Part shown: positions 1 to 7,068 of the stretch, piece by piece
Position numbering within the stretch: the first letter of the stretch is position 1
How the letters are laid out: the number at the start of each line of letters is the position of its first letter
From: an uncultured Porphyromonadaceae bacterium
Lineage (GTDB): Bacteria; Bacteroidota; Bacteroidia; Bacteroidales; Muribaculaceae
Direction of reading: 5' to 3'
Assembly (NCBI GenBank): GCA_900550645.1
Contig: URTA01000018.1
Coordinates: 1 to 40,686, forward strand
DNA length: 40,686 nt
Notes under the pieces: generated by a model
Told to the model about the DNA's origin: nothing
What the model saw: the letters and a program-made list of their open reading frames with translations, nothing else
The model's database searches: none
Position numbers and translations under genes: made by a program

Positions 1-1227
1 GAAATCCTCCGCACTGATGTCACCGAAGCCGACCTCGCCGCAGCCATCACCGACGAACGCGGCGTAAAATACAGCCCCGACGGCCTCCGCCTCCTCAAAG
101 CCCCGGAGTCTGTGGTATGGATTACAGATGAGGAAAGGGGGACTTCTTTGCCTGTTAAAGGAGGATCAGTCTGTGGTAATTATATTGTAAAAAATGGAAC
201 TGAGGTTATTTGTAATTCTGCCTTTTATGGTTGTACTTTGTTTGAAAGTATCATAATTACCGATAGTGTGACAAGTATAGGCAGCAGAGCTTTTGATCTG
301 TGTTTGTCGTTGGCGAGCGTCGCGATCCCCGACGGTGTCACAAGCATCGGCAACTCTGTTTTTAGGGGATGTGAGTCGCTGACGAGCATAACGATACCCA
401 GTCGCGTGACGAACATCGGCAATGGTGCTTTTAGTGGATGTTCATCATTGGCGAGCATCATTATCCCTAACAGTGTGACGAGCATCGGCTATGGTGCTTT
501 TAGAGAATGTTCATCGTTGACAAGCATCACAATTCCCGACAATGTGACGAGTATCGGCGACAGTGCTTTTGAGTGGTGTTCATCTCTGGCAAGCATCTCA
601 ATCCCCAACAGCATTACAAGCATTGGCGAAGGAGTTTTTGGGGGTTGTTCATCGCTGACAAGCGTCACAATACCTACATCTGTAAGGGAAATGAAAGGGA
701 ATCCATTCTATGGGTGGTCTGGAGAACTGATTATTAAGTCTCCATATTTCACATACGAGGACGGTGTGTTGTTCAGCAAAAACAAGGACAAAATAATTGC
801 GTTCAGACAACATAAAGCGAGATCATACGTAATTCCTGACAGTGTTACGAGCATCGGCGACTGGGCTTTTTCTGGGTGTTCAAAGCTGACGAGCATTACA
901 ATTCCCGATAGTGTGACAAGCATAGGCGACCATGCTTTTTCTGGGTGTTCAAGGCTGACGAGCATTACAATTCCCGACAATGTGATGAGCATTGGCAACG
1001 GAACTTTTGAGGACTGTTTATCATTGACGAGCATTACAATCCCCGACAGTATGACCAGCATTGGCTACAGGTCTTTTGGGTCTTGCGAATCATTAGTGTC
1101 AGTCACTATACCCAATAGTGTGAAAAGCATTGATAATGGCGCTTTTTGTGGGTGTGATTCGCTGATTGATGAAACGGTAAATGAAATAAAAAGGCGTTTT
1201 GGCTATGATGCCTTTTTGCCCTTTTAG
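1..1227 (+). CDS. BspA-like leucine-rich repeat protein (5' partial)
   Basis: The reading frame is open from base 1, so the true start lies before the window; the GTG at 112 is only an internal codon. From about 190 the protein is built of some 12 BspA/LRR_5-type repeats of 23 residues with the pattern VTSIGxxAFxxCxSLxSIxIPxS, interrupted at about 690-830 by a non-repeat island containing FTYEDGVLFSK. Family members are usually surface or secreted adhesin-like proteins. No signal peptide can be judged here because the N-terminus is missing. The first 111 bases are visibly GC-rich with strong C/G third positions, while the repeat region is AT-richer, suggesting a mosaic gene. It ends 23 nt before the DarT-VWA gene on the same strand and may be co-transcribed. 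Family assignment is secure; function is not. Confidence 0.9.
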   Translation, partial: EILRTDVTEADLAAAITDERGVKYSPDGLRLLKAPESVVWITDEERGTSLPVKGGSVCGNYIVKNGTEVICNSAFYGCTLFESIIITDSVTSIGSRAFDLCLSLASVAIPDGVTSIGNSVFRGCESLTSITIPSRVTNIGNGAFSGCSSLASIIIPNSVTSIGYGAFRECSSLTSITIPDNVTSIGDSAFEWCSSLASISIPNSITSIGEGVFGGCSSLTSVTIPTSVREMKGNPFYGWSGELIIKSPYFTYEDGVLFSKNKDKIIAFRQHKARSYVIPDSVTSIGDWAFSGCSKLTSITIPDSVTSIGDHAFSGCSRLTSITIPDNVMSIGNGTFEDCLSLTSITIPDSMTSIGYRSFGSCESLVSVTIPNSVKSIDNGAFCGCDSLIDETVNEIKRRFGYDAFLPF

Positions 1228-1250
1228 CAAACATTCAAATACATAGGAGT

Positions 1251-2714
1251 ATGGAAAAGAGAGGTGATTGGTCGGAGTTCAAGCGGGTGCTTGAGCAGCA
1301 CAAGATTACAAAGCTGTATCATTTTACGGACCGTGACAACCTTGAGAGCATCATCAAGAATGGTGGGCTGATTTCGTGGAAGGATTGCGAGCGGCAGGGC
1401 ATTGCCATTCCGAAGCCGGGTGGCGGCGGTGCCGGCTCTGTGTCGTGGTCGCTCGACGAGCGTGCCGGCCTTGGCGAGTATGTGCGGCTGTGTTTCACGC
1501 CGCATCACCCGATGATGTATGCGGCTATGAGCGAGGGACGCATCTCCAACCCGGTTATTCTGGAGGTTGACCCGGCTGTCATTTACGAGGAAACAACGAA
1601 GTTCGCCGACCGCAACGCAACGCGCAGCGGTGTGCAGTTGGGCAGCGGCATCGACGATTTCAAGCGGATACATTTCGATACGGTCAAAGCGAACAAGCAT
1701 TTCGACCTCGACGTGGACGAGCAGCCGTTCTTTCAGGCTGAAGTGCTGGTAAAGGGCAGCATACCACTGAAATACATACTGAACATCGGCAATTTTGGCA
1801 TTCCTGTCCCCAACGACCCGCAGCTGCTGCAGAGCAAGAATGCGTATACGGCGCGTGTGGATCGCGAGCATCCCACGGCGTTCATATTCCTCGTTGACCA
1901 GAGCGTGTCGATGCGGCGCGTCACCACATACGGCGGCGAGGATATGACCCTGTCGGAGGCTGTGGCGCGAATAGTGAACGCGCAGATAAACGAGCTGGTG
2001 GAGCGTTGCGTGAAGAACAACGAGACGCGCCACTATTTCGACATAGCGATGATAGGCTACGGCCAGGAGGCTTACAGCGCGTGGAACGGCAGCCTGGAGG
2101 GGCGCGATTTCGTCACCCCGGAGGAGATACGCGACAATCCGTACCGCAAGGTGACGGTGCGCGAGGAGGTGCGCACGCGCAAGGGCGTCAGCGTCAAGGA
2201 GGTGGAGAAGAAGCAGTGGATGACCGCCCGCCACGACGGCAGCTGGACGCGCCTCGACAAGGCGTTGCGCCGCGCCGAGAGCCTCCTCACGGACTGGATG
2301 AAGCAGCACCACGACCAGGACTGCTATCCGCCGACTATCATCAACATAACCGACGGCGAGTACAATGGCGCGACCGACGAGCAGATGATGCAGCTTGCCA
2401 ACCAGCTGAAGTCGATGTTTACCAACGATGGCAACGTGCTGCTGTTCAACATCCATGTCGTGCCGGGACAGGCGGAGTCGGTGGTGTTCCCGGCGGCTGT
2501 GAGCGAACTGAACGGCAACCGTTACGGCGAGAAGCTGTACAGCTTCTCAAGCCTGTTGCCGCTGAACTACAACGAGCAGATACGCTCTATATTCGGCGAC
2601 AAGCATACGGACATACGCTACCGCGCTATGGGCGTGAACACCGGCATGGAGCGGCTGGTAAAGATGATGAAGATAGGCACGCTGTCGAGCATGCTGGTTT
2701 GCCAGTCCATATAA
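1251..2714 (+). CDS. DarT-like ADP-ribosyltransferase fused to a VWA domain
   Basis: This is a 487-residue two-domain protein. Residues about 20-180 resemble the DarT/DUF4433 fold: YHFTDRDNLESIIKNGG (23-39), a YVRLCFTPHHPMMY block (77-90) and QAEVLVKGSIP (162-172), where E164 matches the catalytic glutamate position of DarT toxins. DarT enzymes attach ADP-ribose to thymidine in single-stranded DNA. Residues about 207-480 form a VWA domain with a MIDAS motif: DQSVS (216-220), a threonine near T333 and TDGE (367-370). An AGGAG lies just before the ATG. No DarG-like macro-domain antitoxin is present downstream; instead a PP2C phosphatase follows at 15 nt. VWA-PP2C pairs are known from Ter-type stress and conflict systems. 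The target of this ART domain could be DNA, RNA or protein; the DarT assignment rests on motifs only. Confidence 0.82.
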   Translation: MEKRGDWSEFKRVLEQHKITKLYHFTDRDNLESIIKNGGLISWKDCERQGIAIPKPGGGGAGSVSWSLDERAGLGEYVRLCFTPHHPMMYAAMSEGRISNPVILEVDPAVIYEETTKFADRNATRSGVQLGSGIDDFKRIHFDTVKANKHFDLDVDEQPFFQAEVLVKGSIPLKYILNIGNFGIPVPNDPQLLQSKNAYTARVDREHPTAFIFLVDQSVSMRRVTTYGGEDMTLSEAVARIVNAQINELVERCVKNNETRHYFDIAMIGYGQEAYSAWNGSLEGRDFVTPEEIRDNPYRKVTVREEVRTRKGVSVKEVEKKQWMTARHDGSWTRLDKALRRAESLLTDWMKQHHDQDCYPPTIINITDGEYNGATDEQMMQLANQLKSMFTNDGNVLLFNIHVVPGQAESVVFPAAVSELNGNRYGEKLYSFSSLLPLNYNEQIRSIFGDKHTDIRYRAMGVNTGMERLVKMMKIGTLSSMLVCQSI

Positions 2715-2729
2715 TAACTCGCACGGAAG

Positions 2730-3530
2730 ATGAGCAGGGGAGCAAGCATAGCCAAGCTGAACGACACGGGGATAAACGAGGATGCGTTTTGCGCTGCAGA
2801 CCGCTGCATTGCGGTTTCTGACGGCGCGGGCGGGTGCGGACTGTTTGCCGATGAATGGTCGCGCTACCTCATCGAGCATCTGCCCAAGGAGAAGCCGATA
2901 TGCTCATTTGCTGAACTCGACGGGTGGGTGGACGGCATCTGGGAGCCGTTCTACAACGAGCATGAGGAGGTGGCGAAGCGCGGCGACGGCATTTTCCTGA
3001 ACAAGTACTACAACGAAGGGTCGTGCGCCACAATAGCGGTGGCATGGCGCGTGAGTGACGAGGAGTGCCGCTGGATGGCATACGGTGACAGCGTGGTGTT
3101 CCACTACGACCGCGCTACCGGGCGGCTGGAACACAGCTTCACGCGGCTGGCAGACTTCAGCAGGCCTCCGAGGCTCGTGAGTTGCAAAGACCCATTAGAA
3201 GAAGCCGGCTTCCGCTGCGGCACGTTCCGCACCAGTCCGTCCTCTGTGGTGTTCGCAGCCAGCGACGCGCTATCGCATTACGTGCTGATGATGTATGAAC
3301 TCTCGCGAGTGCGCGAATACGGCGAGGAACTGGCGGAGGAATACAAGAGCCAATCGGGCAATTCGCAGCTCCTGAAGACGGCAGAAAAATCGGCTGTGGA
3401 CTTTGACAAGGACGTAATCGACGAGCTGGTGCAGTGCGCAGGGTCGGAAGAAGCCCTCAAAAGACTGGTAGCAGAGCTGACCCTCATCGGTGTGCTTGAT
3501 GCCGACGATTACACGCTTGTGATGCTGTAA
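2730..3530 (+). CDS. PP2C-family serine/threonine phosphatase
   Basis: This 266-residue protein is PP2C-like. The metal-binding acidic motifs are retained: NEDAF (D18), VSDGAGG (D31), a GDS at 119-121, ASDALS (D179) and a C-terminal DDYTLV (D260). These are the positions that hold the Mn/Mg pair in PP2C enzymes, so activity is likely. The protein is soluble with no membrane segment. It starts 15 nt after the DarT-VWA gene and is the last gene before a new promoter at 3555. VWA plus PP2C, normally with a protein kinase, is the core of a phospho-signalling triad found in tellurite-resistance-like and conflict loci. No kinase is visible here; it could lie upstream of the window. It probably controls the state of the VWA/ADP-ribosyltransferase protein, which is an inference from gene order. 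Confidence 0.85.
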   Translation: MSRGASIAKLNDTGINEDAFCAADRCIAVSDGAGGCGLFADEWSRYLIEHLPKEKPICSFAELDGWVDGIWEPFYNEHEEVAKRGDGIFLNKYYNEGSCATIAVAWRVSDEECRWMAYGDSVVFHYDRATGRLEHSFTRLADFSRPPRLVSCKDPLEEAGFRCGTFRTSPSSVVFAASDALSHYVLMMYELSRVREYGEELAEEYKSQSGNSQLLKTAEKSAVDFDKDVIDELVQCAGSEEALKRLVAELTLIGVLDADDYTLVML

Positions 3531-3554
3531 CCCCGCTTCGCCGCATGGACGGAA

Positions 3555-3586
3555 TTTGCGCGGTACTGACTTTTTTAGTAACTTTG
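3555..3586 (+). promoter_or_regulatory. Bacteroidetes-type promoter for the HU gene
   Basis: A -33 TTTG (3555-3558) and a -7 TAACTTTG (3579-3586) are separated by 20 nt, an exact match to the Bacteroidetes primary sigma consensus. It lies after the PP2C stop and about 75 nt before the HU start, so it separates the cassette at 1-3530 from the genes that follow. Confidence 0.8.
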
Positions 3587-3661
3587 CTCTGATAAGCGTT
3601 TCGCGCCGCCGTGCGGCTATCCGTGCGGCAGGGCGATTTGTCAGTTACTCAATGGATTGAT

Positions 3662-3940
3662 ATGGATAATAAAGCTCTTGTTGATACTCTCGCGGCAAAC
3701 CTCGATTCGAATCGGGGTCAGGTGGCTGAACTGCTGTCTGCCTTTGTGGAGATAGTGGGTGAGCAGTGTTCGCAGCTGAACAGCATCGCGATACCCGGCT
3801 TCGGCAGCTTCGAGGCCAAGAAGAAGCAGGAACGTGTGACCGTACACCCCTCGTCGGGCAAGCGGATGCTCGTGCCGCCCAAAATCACCATGTCATTCCG
3901 TCCGTCAGCCCTGCTGAAGCAAAAAATCAAGAACTCGTGA
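3662..3940 (+). CDS. HU/IHF-family DNA-binding protein
   Basis: This 92-residue protein is of normal HU length. It has the conserved beta-arm entry IPGFGSFEAKKKQERVTVHP and the FRPSALLK C-terminus typical of HU/IHF family histone-like proteins, which bend and compact DNA. I chose the ATG at 3662 (MDNKALVDTL) because it begins right at the first HU helix; an in-frame GTG at 3611 would add 17 unrelated residues. A consensus promoter sits upstream. A second, much larger HU-domain protein starts 45 nt downstream, so the two may be co-transcribed and could form heterodimers through their HU domains (inference). Confidence 0.93.
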   Translation: MDNKALVDTLAANLDSNRGQVAELLSAFVEIVGEQCSQLNSIAIPGFGSFEAKKKQERVTVHPSSGKRMLVPPKITMSFRPSALLKQKIKNS

Positions 3941-3985
3941 TGCTCAAGCATTTGCGATAATATCGTCATCTTCCACTTCCGAGGC

Positions 3986-5350
3986 ATGAATAACAAAATC
4001 ACCCTTCCCGAACTCGTCAACCTGCTTTCAGACAAGACAGGTGTTTCCAAGCGTCAGTGCGAGACATTCCTCAAAGGTCTGTTTACCGCTGTCAGCGATG
4101 CGCTCATCAATCAGGAGAGCGTGAAAATCAAGGATTTGGGAACATTCAAGTTGACTGAGATAGAGGCAAGGAAAAGCGTGGATGTCAATACCGGCAACGA
4201 AATCGAGATTGCCGGACACAACCGCGTGACATTCGTTGCCGCCAAGACACTTGCGGCTCTTATCAACGAGCCATTCGAGGCTTTTGAGACTGTGGAACTT
4301 GCTGACAGTGTGACCGATGAGATGCTGGCTGATGCGGAAAGCGACGACAGTACCCCCATTGACGCTGACGAGCCGACAGCAGATGCCGTGGATAACGCGG
4401 CAGCAGAACCCGAACCGGAAGAGGAGGAAGCTACGCAGGACACTGCGCAACCGGCATCTGCGGAAAAGGCGGAAACAGACTTGCCGCTCACAGATTGGAC
4501 TCCCGACGCGCCTACAGAGGCAGAGCCTGAAGCTGCGGCAGATACTGACACTCCTGATGCCGATACAAGTGCCGAGGCGGAGCAGCAGGGAACTCCAGAG
4601 CCGCATACCAGCCCGGACGAGGATGCGCAGACTTCATACGTCATAGAGGACGAAGATGAGCCGCAACCGACACAGACAGAGCCAAACGAACCGACAGAGG
4701 TTGTGGAAGAGCCGGCTGAGGAAGAAGTGGTTGCGGAAGGTTCAGAAGAAGAGGATATAGAGGAGGAAGCCCCCGTGCGCCGGCATCGCCGCCAACGTAC
4801 TTTCGGCAACGGCTTTGTAGTGGGCATTCTGACAAGTATGCTTGCCATTGTCATTGCCGGCGGCGCGTGGCTGTACTTCAGCGGATATTTCAACGGCAGC
4901 AAAGCATCCGATACTACGACAGTGGCCAAGAACGACAGCATAGCAGCCGCACCGCAGCCGCAAGCAAAGCCTGTAACGCCAGCTGCAACTGACAGCGTCG
5001 CTGCGAACAGTGAGGCTGCAAAAACCGCCGCCAGCGACAAGGTTGCTGCAAAGGAGGAAAAGGCTAAAGTGGCAGACACGAAGCCCTCGGACGAGCCGGT
5101 ATATGACACCATAACCAAGACGCGCTATCTGACCACAATGGCGAAAGAGCATTACGGCAGCTACCACCTGTGGCCGTACATATACGAGGCGAACAAGTCG
5201 CTCGGGCATCCCGACAAGATACGCCCCGGCACGAAAGTAGTCATACCGCCGCTGTCGCGCTACGGTGTCAACCCGAAAAATCCCGATGACATCGCCAAAG
5301 CCAAGCGTAAAGGCGCAGCCATTTATGCCCGCTACGAGAAGGGGGAGTAA
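3986..5350 (+). CDS. HU-domain, transmembrane and LysM-like fusion protein
   Basis: This 454-residue protein has three parts. Residues 1 to about 95 are an HU/IHF domain (KIKDLGTFKLTEIEARKSVDV and a basic tail). Residues about 115-270 are a low-complexity linker very rich in Glu, Asp, Ala, Pro and Thr, ending in the basic patch RRHRRQR. A single hydrophobic segment at about 275-297 (VVGILTSMLAIVIAGGAWLYF) follows. After an Ala/Lys-rich spacer, residues about 370-425 form a LysM-like module (TMAKEHYGSYHLWPYIYEAN, then IRPGTKVVIPP). The basic patch just before the membrane segment predicts the HU part in the cytoplasm and LysM in the periplasm, so the protein could tether DNA to peptidoglycan. 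HU-LysM fusions occur in other Bacteroidales; the tether role is inference. Confidence 0.9.
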   Translation: MNNKITLPELVNLLSDKTGVSKRQCETFLKGLFTAVSDALINQESVKIKDLGTFKLTEIEARKSVDVNTGNEIEIAGHNRVTFVAAKTLAALINEPFEAFETVELADSVTDEMLADAESDDSTPIDADEPTADAVDNAAAEPEPEEEEATQDTAQPASAEKAETDLPLTDWTPDAPTEAEPEAAADTDTPDADTSAEAEQQGTPEPHTSPDEDAQTSYVIEDEDEPQPTQTEPNEPTEVVEEPAEEEVVAEGSEEEDIEEEAPVRRHRRQRTFGNGFVVGILTSMLAIVIAGGAWLYFSGYFNGSKASDTTTVAKNDSIAAAPQPQAKPVTPAATDSVAANSEAAKTAASDKVAAKEEKAKVADTKPSDEPVYDTITKTRYLTTMAKEHYGSYHLWPYIYEANKSLGHPDKIRPGTKVVIPPLSRYGVNPKNPDDIAKAKRKGAAIYARYEKGE

Positions 5351-5414
5351 ACGGTAGACGGCTTAAACGAATTATTCAGATGATGAGTATTAATAAATTG
5401 GGAACTATAGCGTT

Positions 5415-6545
5415 ATGTCTTATATGAGAGCATCCGTCATAAATTGGGCAGTTGCCGCATTTGCGGCAGTCGCAGCCTATGCGCCAGCGGCGGCAGAGAC
5501 TGTGACCCAGCCGCAGGCAAAAGCCATAGCCTCACAGTTCTTCAACGCAGCTAACGGCCAGTACATGGTAGAGCCGACAATGGTGTACAACGGCCGCAAG
5601 CTGACCACACAACGTCTGTTCGTGCCGTTCTATGTCTACAACCATCCTTCGGGCGGATATGTGATAATATCGGCTGAAAACAAGGCGTTCCCGATACTCG
5701 CATACAGCACCAGCGGAAAGTTTGACGCCAACGCTGTCAGCGACGACACCAAGAACATATTGACCTCCTACGCACGCGACATCGAGCTTATCCGCTATGA
5801 CGACCGCGTGCCATACGAGGCTATCGCCGCATGGGGCGACCTGCCGCATTACATTGGCAACCTGCTCAATGCCCGCACAGACAAGTACAATGTCAAGTAC
5901 ACAAGCAGCGAGGCGGAGGACATGATAGCACGCCTGGACGGCGACCCTGACAACGACGACCAGCTGTCGGAGATATATTCTCCCTCGCAGTGGTCGGAGA
6001 TGGTGGCTGACGAACTCACGCGCAACGGAAACGTTGCACTCGGGTTTGACAACGGCAAGGACATTTCGGCAGTCACCGTGACTGGCCGAAAAGGGGACTA
6101 CTTCATCGTTAATGCCGATGTTCCAGACGGCTCGTATTTCCGCCTGTTTGCCACGGAATACTTGAGTGACGGTCAGTTGGCAGTCCTCTCAAACCCGATT
6201 GGTCTGCCGGAAGTGCAGCAGGAGGAAACACCTTTCCGCTTTTATGATGACTTCATAGCCGAGACCAAGGCAGCTGAGCAGCAACGCCAACGCGCTATAG
6301 AAGAGGCTGGGATGGTGACAGAACCGGTTTTGCATACACATGGCTCGGGCTTTTATACGGTGGATTTGCCGGAAGAAGCCGCACTGGTGCGCCTGTACAA
6401 CCTCGGCGGCGCAATGGTAAGGCAATATACATACAAGAACACGACATCTCCCCATTTTGAACTCATCGCCGAACCGACGGGCTTCTACCTGGCTCTGATA
6501 GTGTGCAAGTCAGGCCGAACCTACGGCGTAAAATTAGTACGGTAG
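5415..6545 (+). CDS. Secreted Spi-like (streptopain propeptide-like) protein with a T9SS-like tail
   Basis: This 376-residue protein has an N-terminal signal peptide (hydrophobic VINWAVAAFAAVAAYAPAAA). Residues about 35-110 resemble the Spi/propeptide domain that accompanies C10 (streptopain-family) cysteine peptidases, with VPFYVYNHPSGGYVIISAENKA as the clearest stretch. No C10 catalytic domain follows: there is no recognisable Cys or His motif, and the middle contains only an acidic region and a coiled segment near QQRQRAIEEA. The last 60 or so residues (VRLYNLGGAMV to the terminal GVKLVR) look like a type IX secretion C-terminal sorting domain. It is probably exported and cell-surface attached or released. 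It could be a free-standing protease inhibitor. The start may be the ATG at 5415 or the one at 5424. Confidence 0.72.
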   Translation: MSYMRASVINWAVAAFAAVAAYAPAAAETVTQPQAKAIASQFFNAANGQYMVEPTMVYNGRKLTTQRLFVPFYVYNHPSGGYVIISAENKAFPILAYSTSGKFDANAVSDDTKNILTSYARDIELIRYDDRVPYEAIAAWGDLPHYIGNLLNARTDKYNVKYTSSEAEDMIARLDGDPDNDDQLSEIYSPSQWSEMVADELTRNGNVALGFDNGKDISAVTVTGRKGDYFIVNADVPDGSYFRLFATEYLSDGQLAVLSNPIGLPEVQQEETPFRFYDDFIAETKAAEQQRQRAIEEAGMVTEPVLHTHGSGFYTVDLPEEAALVRLYNLGGAMVRQYTYKNTTSPHFELIAEPTGFYLALIVCKSGRTYGVKLVR

Positions 6546-6587
6546 ACACCGTAATACAGTATCAACCAAACATTTCAACCTGAACCG

Positions 6588-6869
6588 ATGAAATCATTTT
6601 TCCGAACCAAGATAGCGGCAATATTCTTGCTTGGCATAGTTGTGGCTGTCATTGTCGTCACATTCCGTATGCGCACGCACTGGTGGATGTTCTGCGACCT
6701 GTTTATGGCGTTCATGGCAGCGTTCTGCCGTCTGATGTCGCTGACACTCGGCAAGATAAGCCCCTTTGCCGGCATCAAGCTGCGCATAGCGTCCCTTGTC
6801 TTTGGCATACTCTTTGTTGTCGCTGCCGCCATTGAATACTGGCTGTACGCGACAACCGCAGTTAATTGA
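6588..6869 (+). CDS. Small multi-pass membrane protein, unknown function
   Basis: This 93-residue protein has a Lys/Arg start (MKSFFRTK), a first hydrophobic segment (IAAIFLLGIVVAVIVVTF), a central amphipathic to hydrophobic stretch (WWMFCDLFMAFMAAFCRLMSLTL) and a C-terminal segment (IASLVFGILFVVAAAIEYWLY). Two to three membrane passes are predicted. I do not recognise the family. It lies 42 nt after the Spi-like gene on the same strand and is followed by a 199-nt gap holding an inverted repeat. Confidence 0.75.
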   Translation: MKSFFRTKIAAIFLLGIVVAVIVVTFRMRTHWWMFCDLFMAFMAAFCRLMSLTLGKISPFAGIKLRIASLVFGILFVVAAAIEYWLYATTAVN

Positions 6870-6915
6870 AACACGAGAGAGTGTACCGGAAATTCATTTG
6901 CGCTACGTATTGGGT

Positions 6916-7015
6916 CAATGTAGGGACACGGCGTGCCGTGTCCGCCAAAGTAGCACGCAAAATGGTAAGAGACAATGACTTGGCTGCGGACGCAGCACGC
7001 CGCGTCCCTACATTG
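6916..7015. repeat. REP-like inverted repeat pair
   Basis: Two 30-bp arms (6916-6945 and 6986-7015) are reverse complements at 27 of 30 positions and start with CAATGTAGGGAC. The left arm is itself a hairpin, GGACACGG and CCGTGTCC around a 4-nt loop. About 40 nt separate the arms. The layout is that of an interspersed palindromic element (REP/BIME type) that could be mobilised in trans; it may also act as a terminator for the upstream small gene. No transposase is present. Confidence 0.7.
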
Positions 7016-7068
7016 TCGCGAAACTGTCAGTGATGTTTTTGATATGTACTCTCCAAAACTATTCGTAT

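Noticed and set aside
240..1150. Regularly spaced repeats resembling an array
   Set aside because: The 69-bp period equals 23 codons of the LRR protein and the units lack unique spacers, so this is a coding repeat, not CRISPR.
1224..2456. A 410-codon open frame on the minus strand
   Set aside because: It is antisense to the DarT-VWA gene, shows no family features, and arises from the strong third-position GC bias of that gene.
4111..5118. A 335-codon Ser/Val-rich open frame on the minus strand
   Set aside because: It is the antisense shadow of the acidic low-complexity linker of the HU-LysM gene; the composition explains it.
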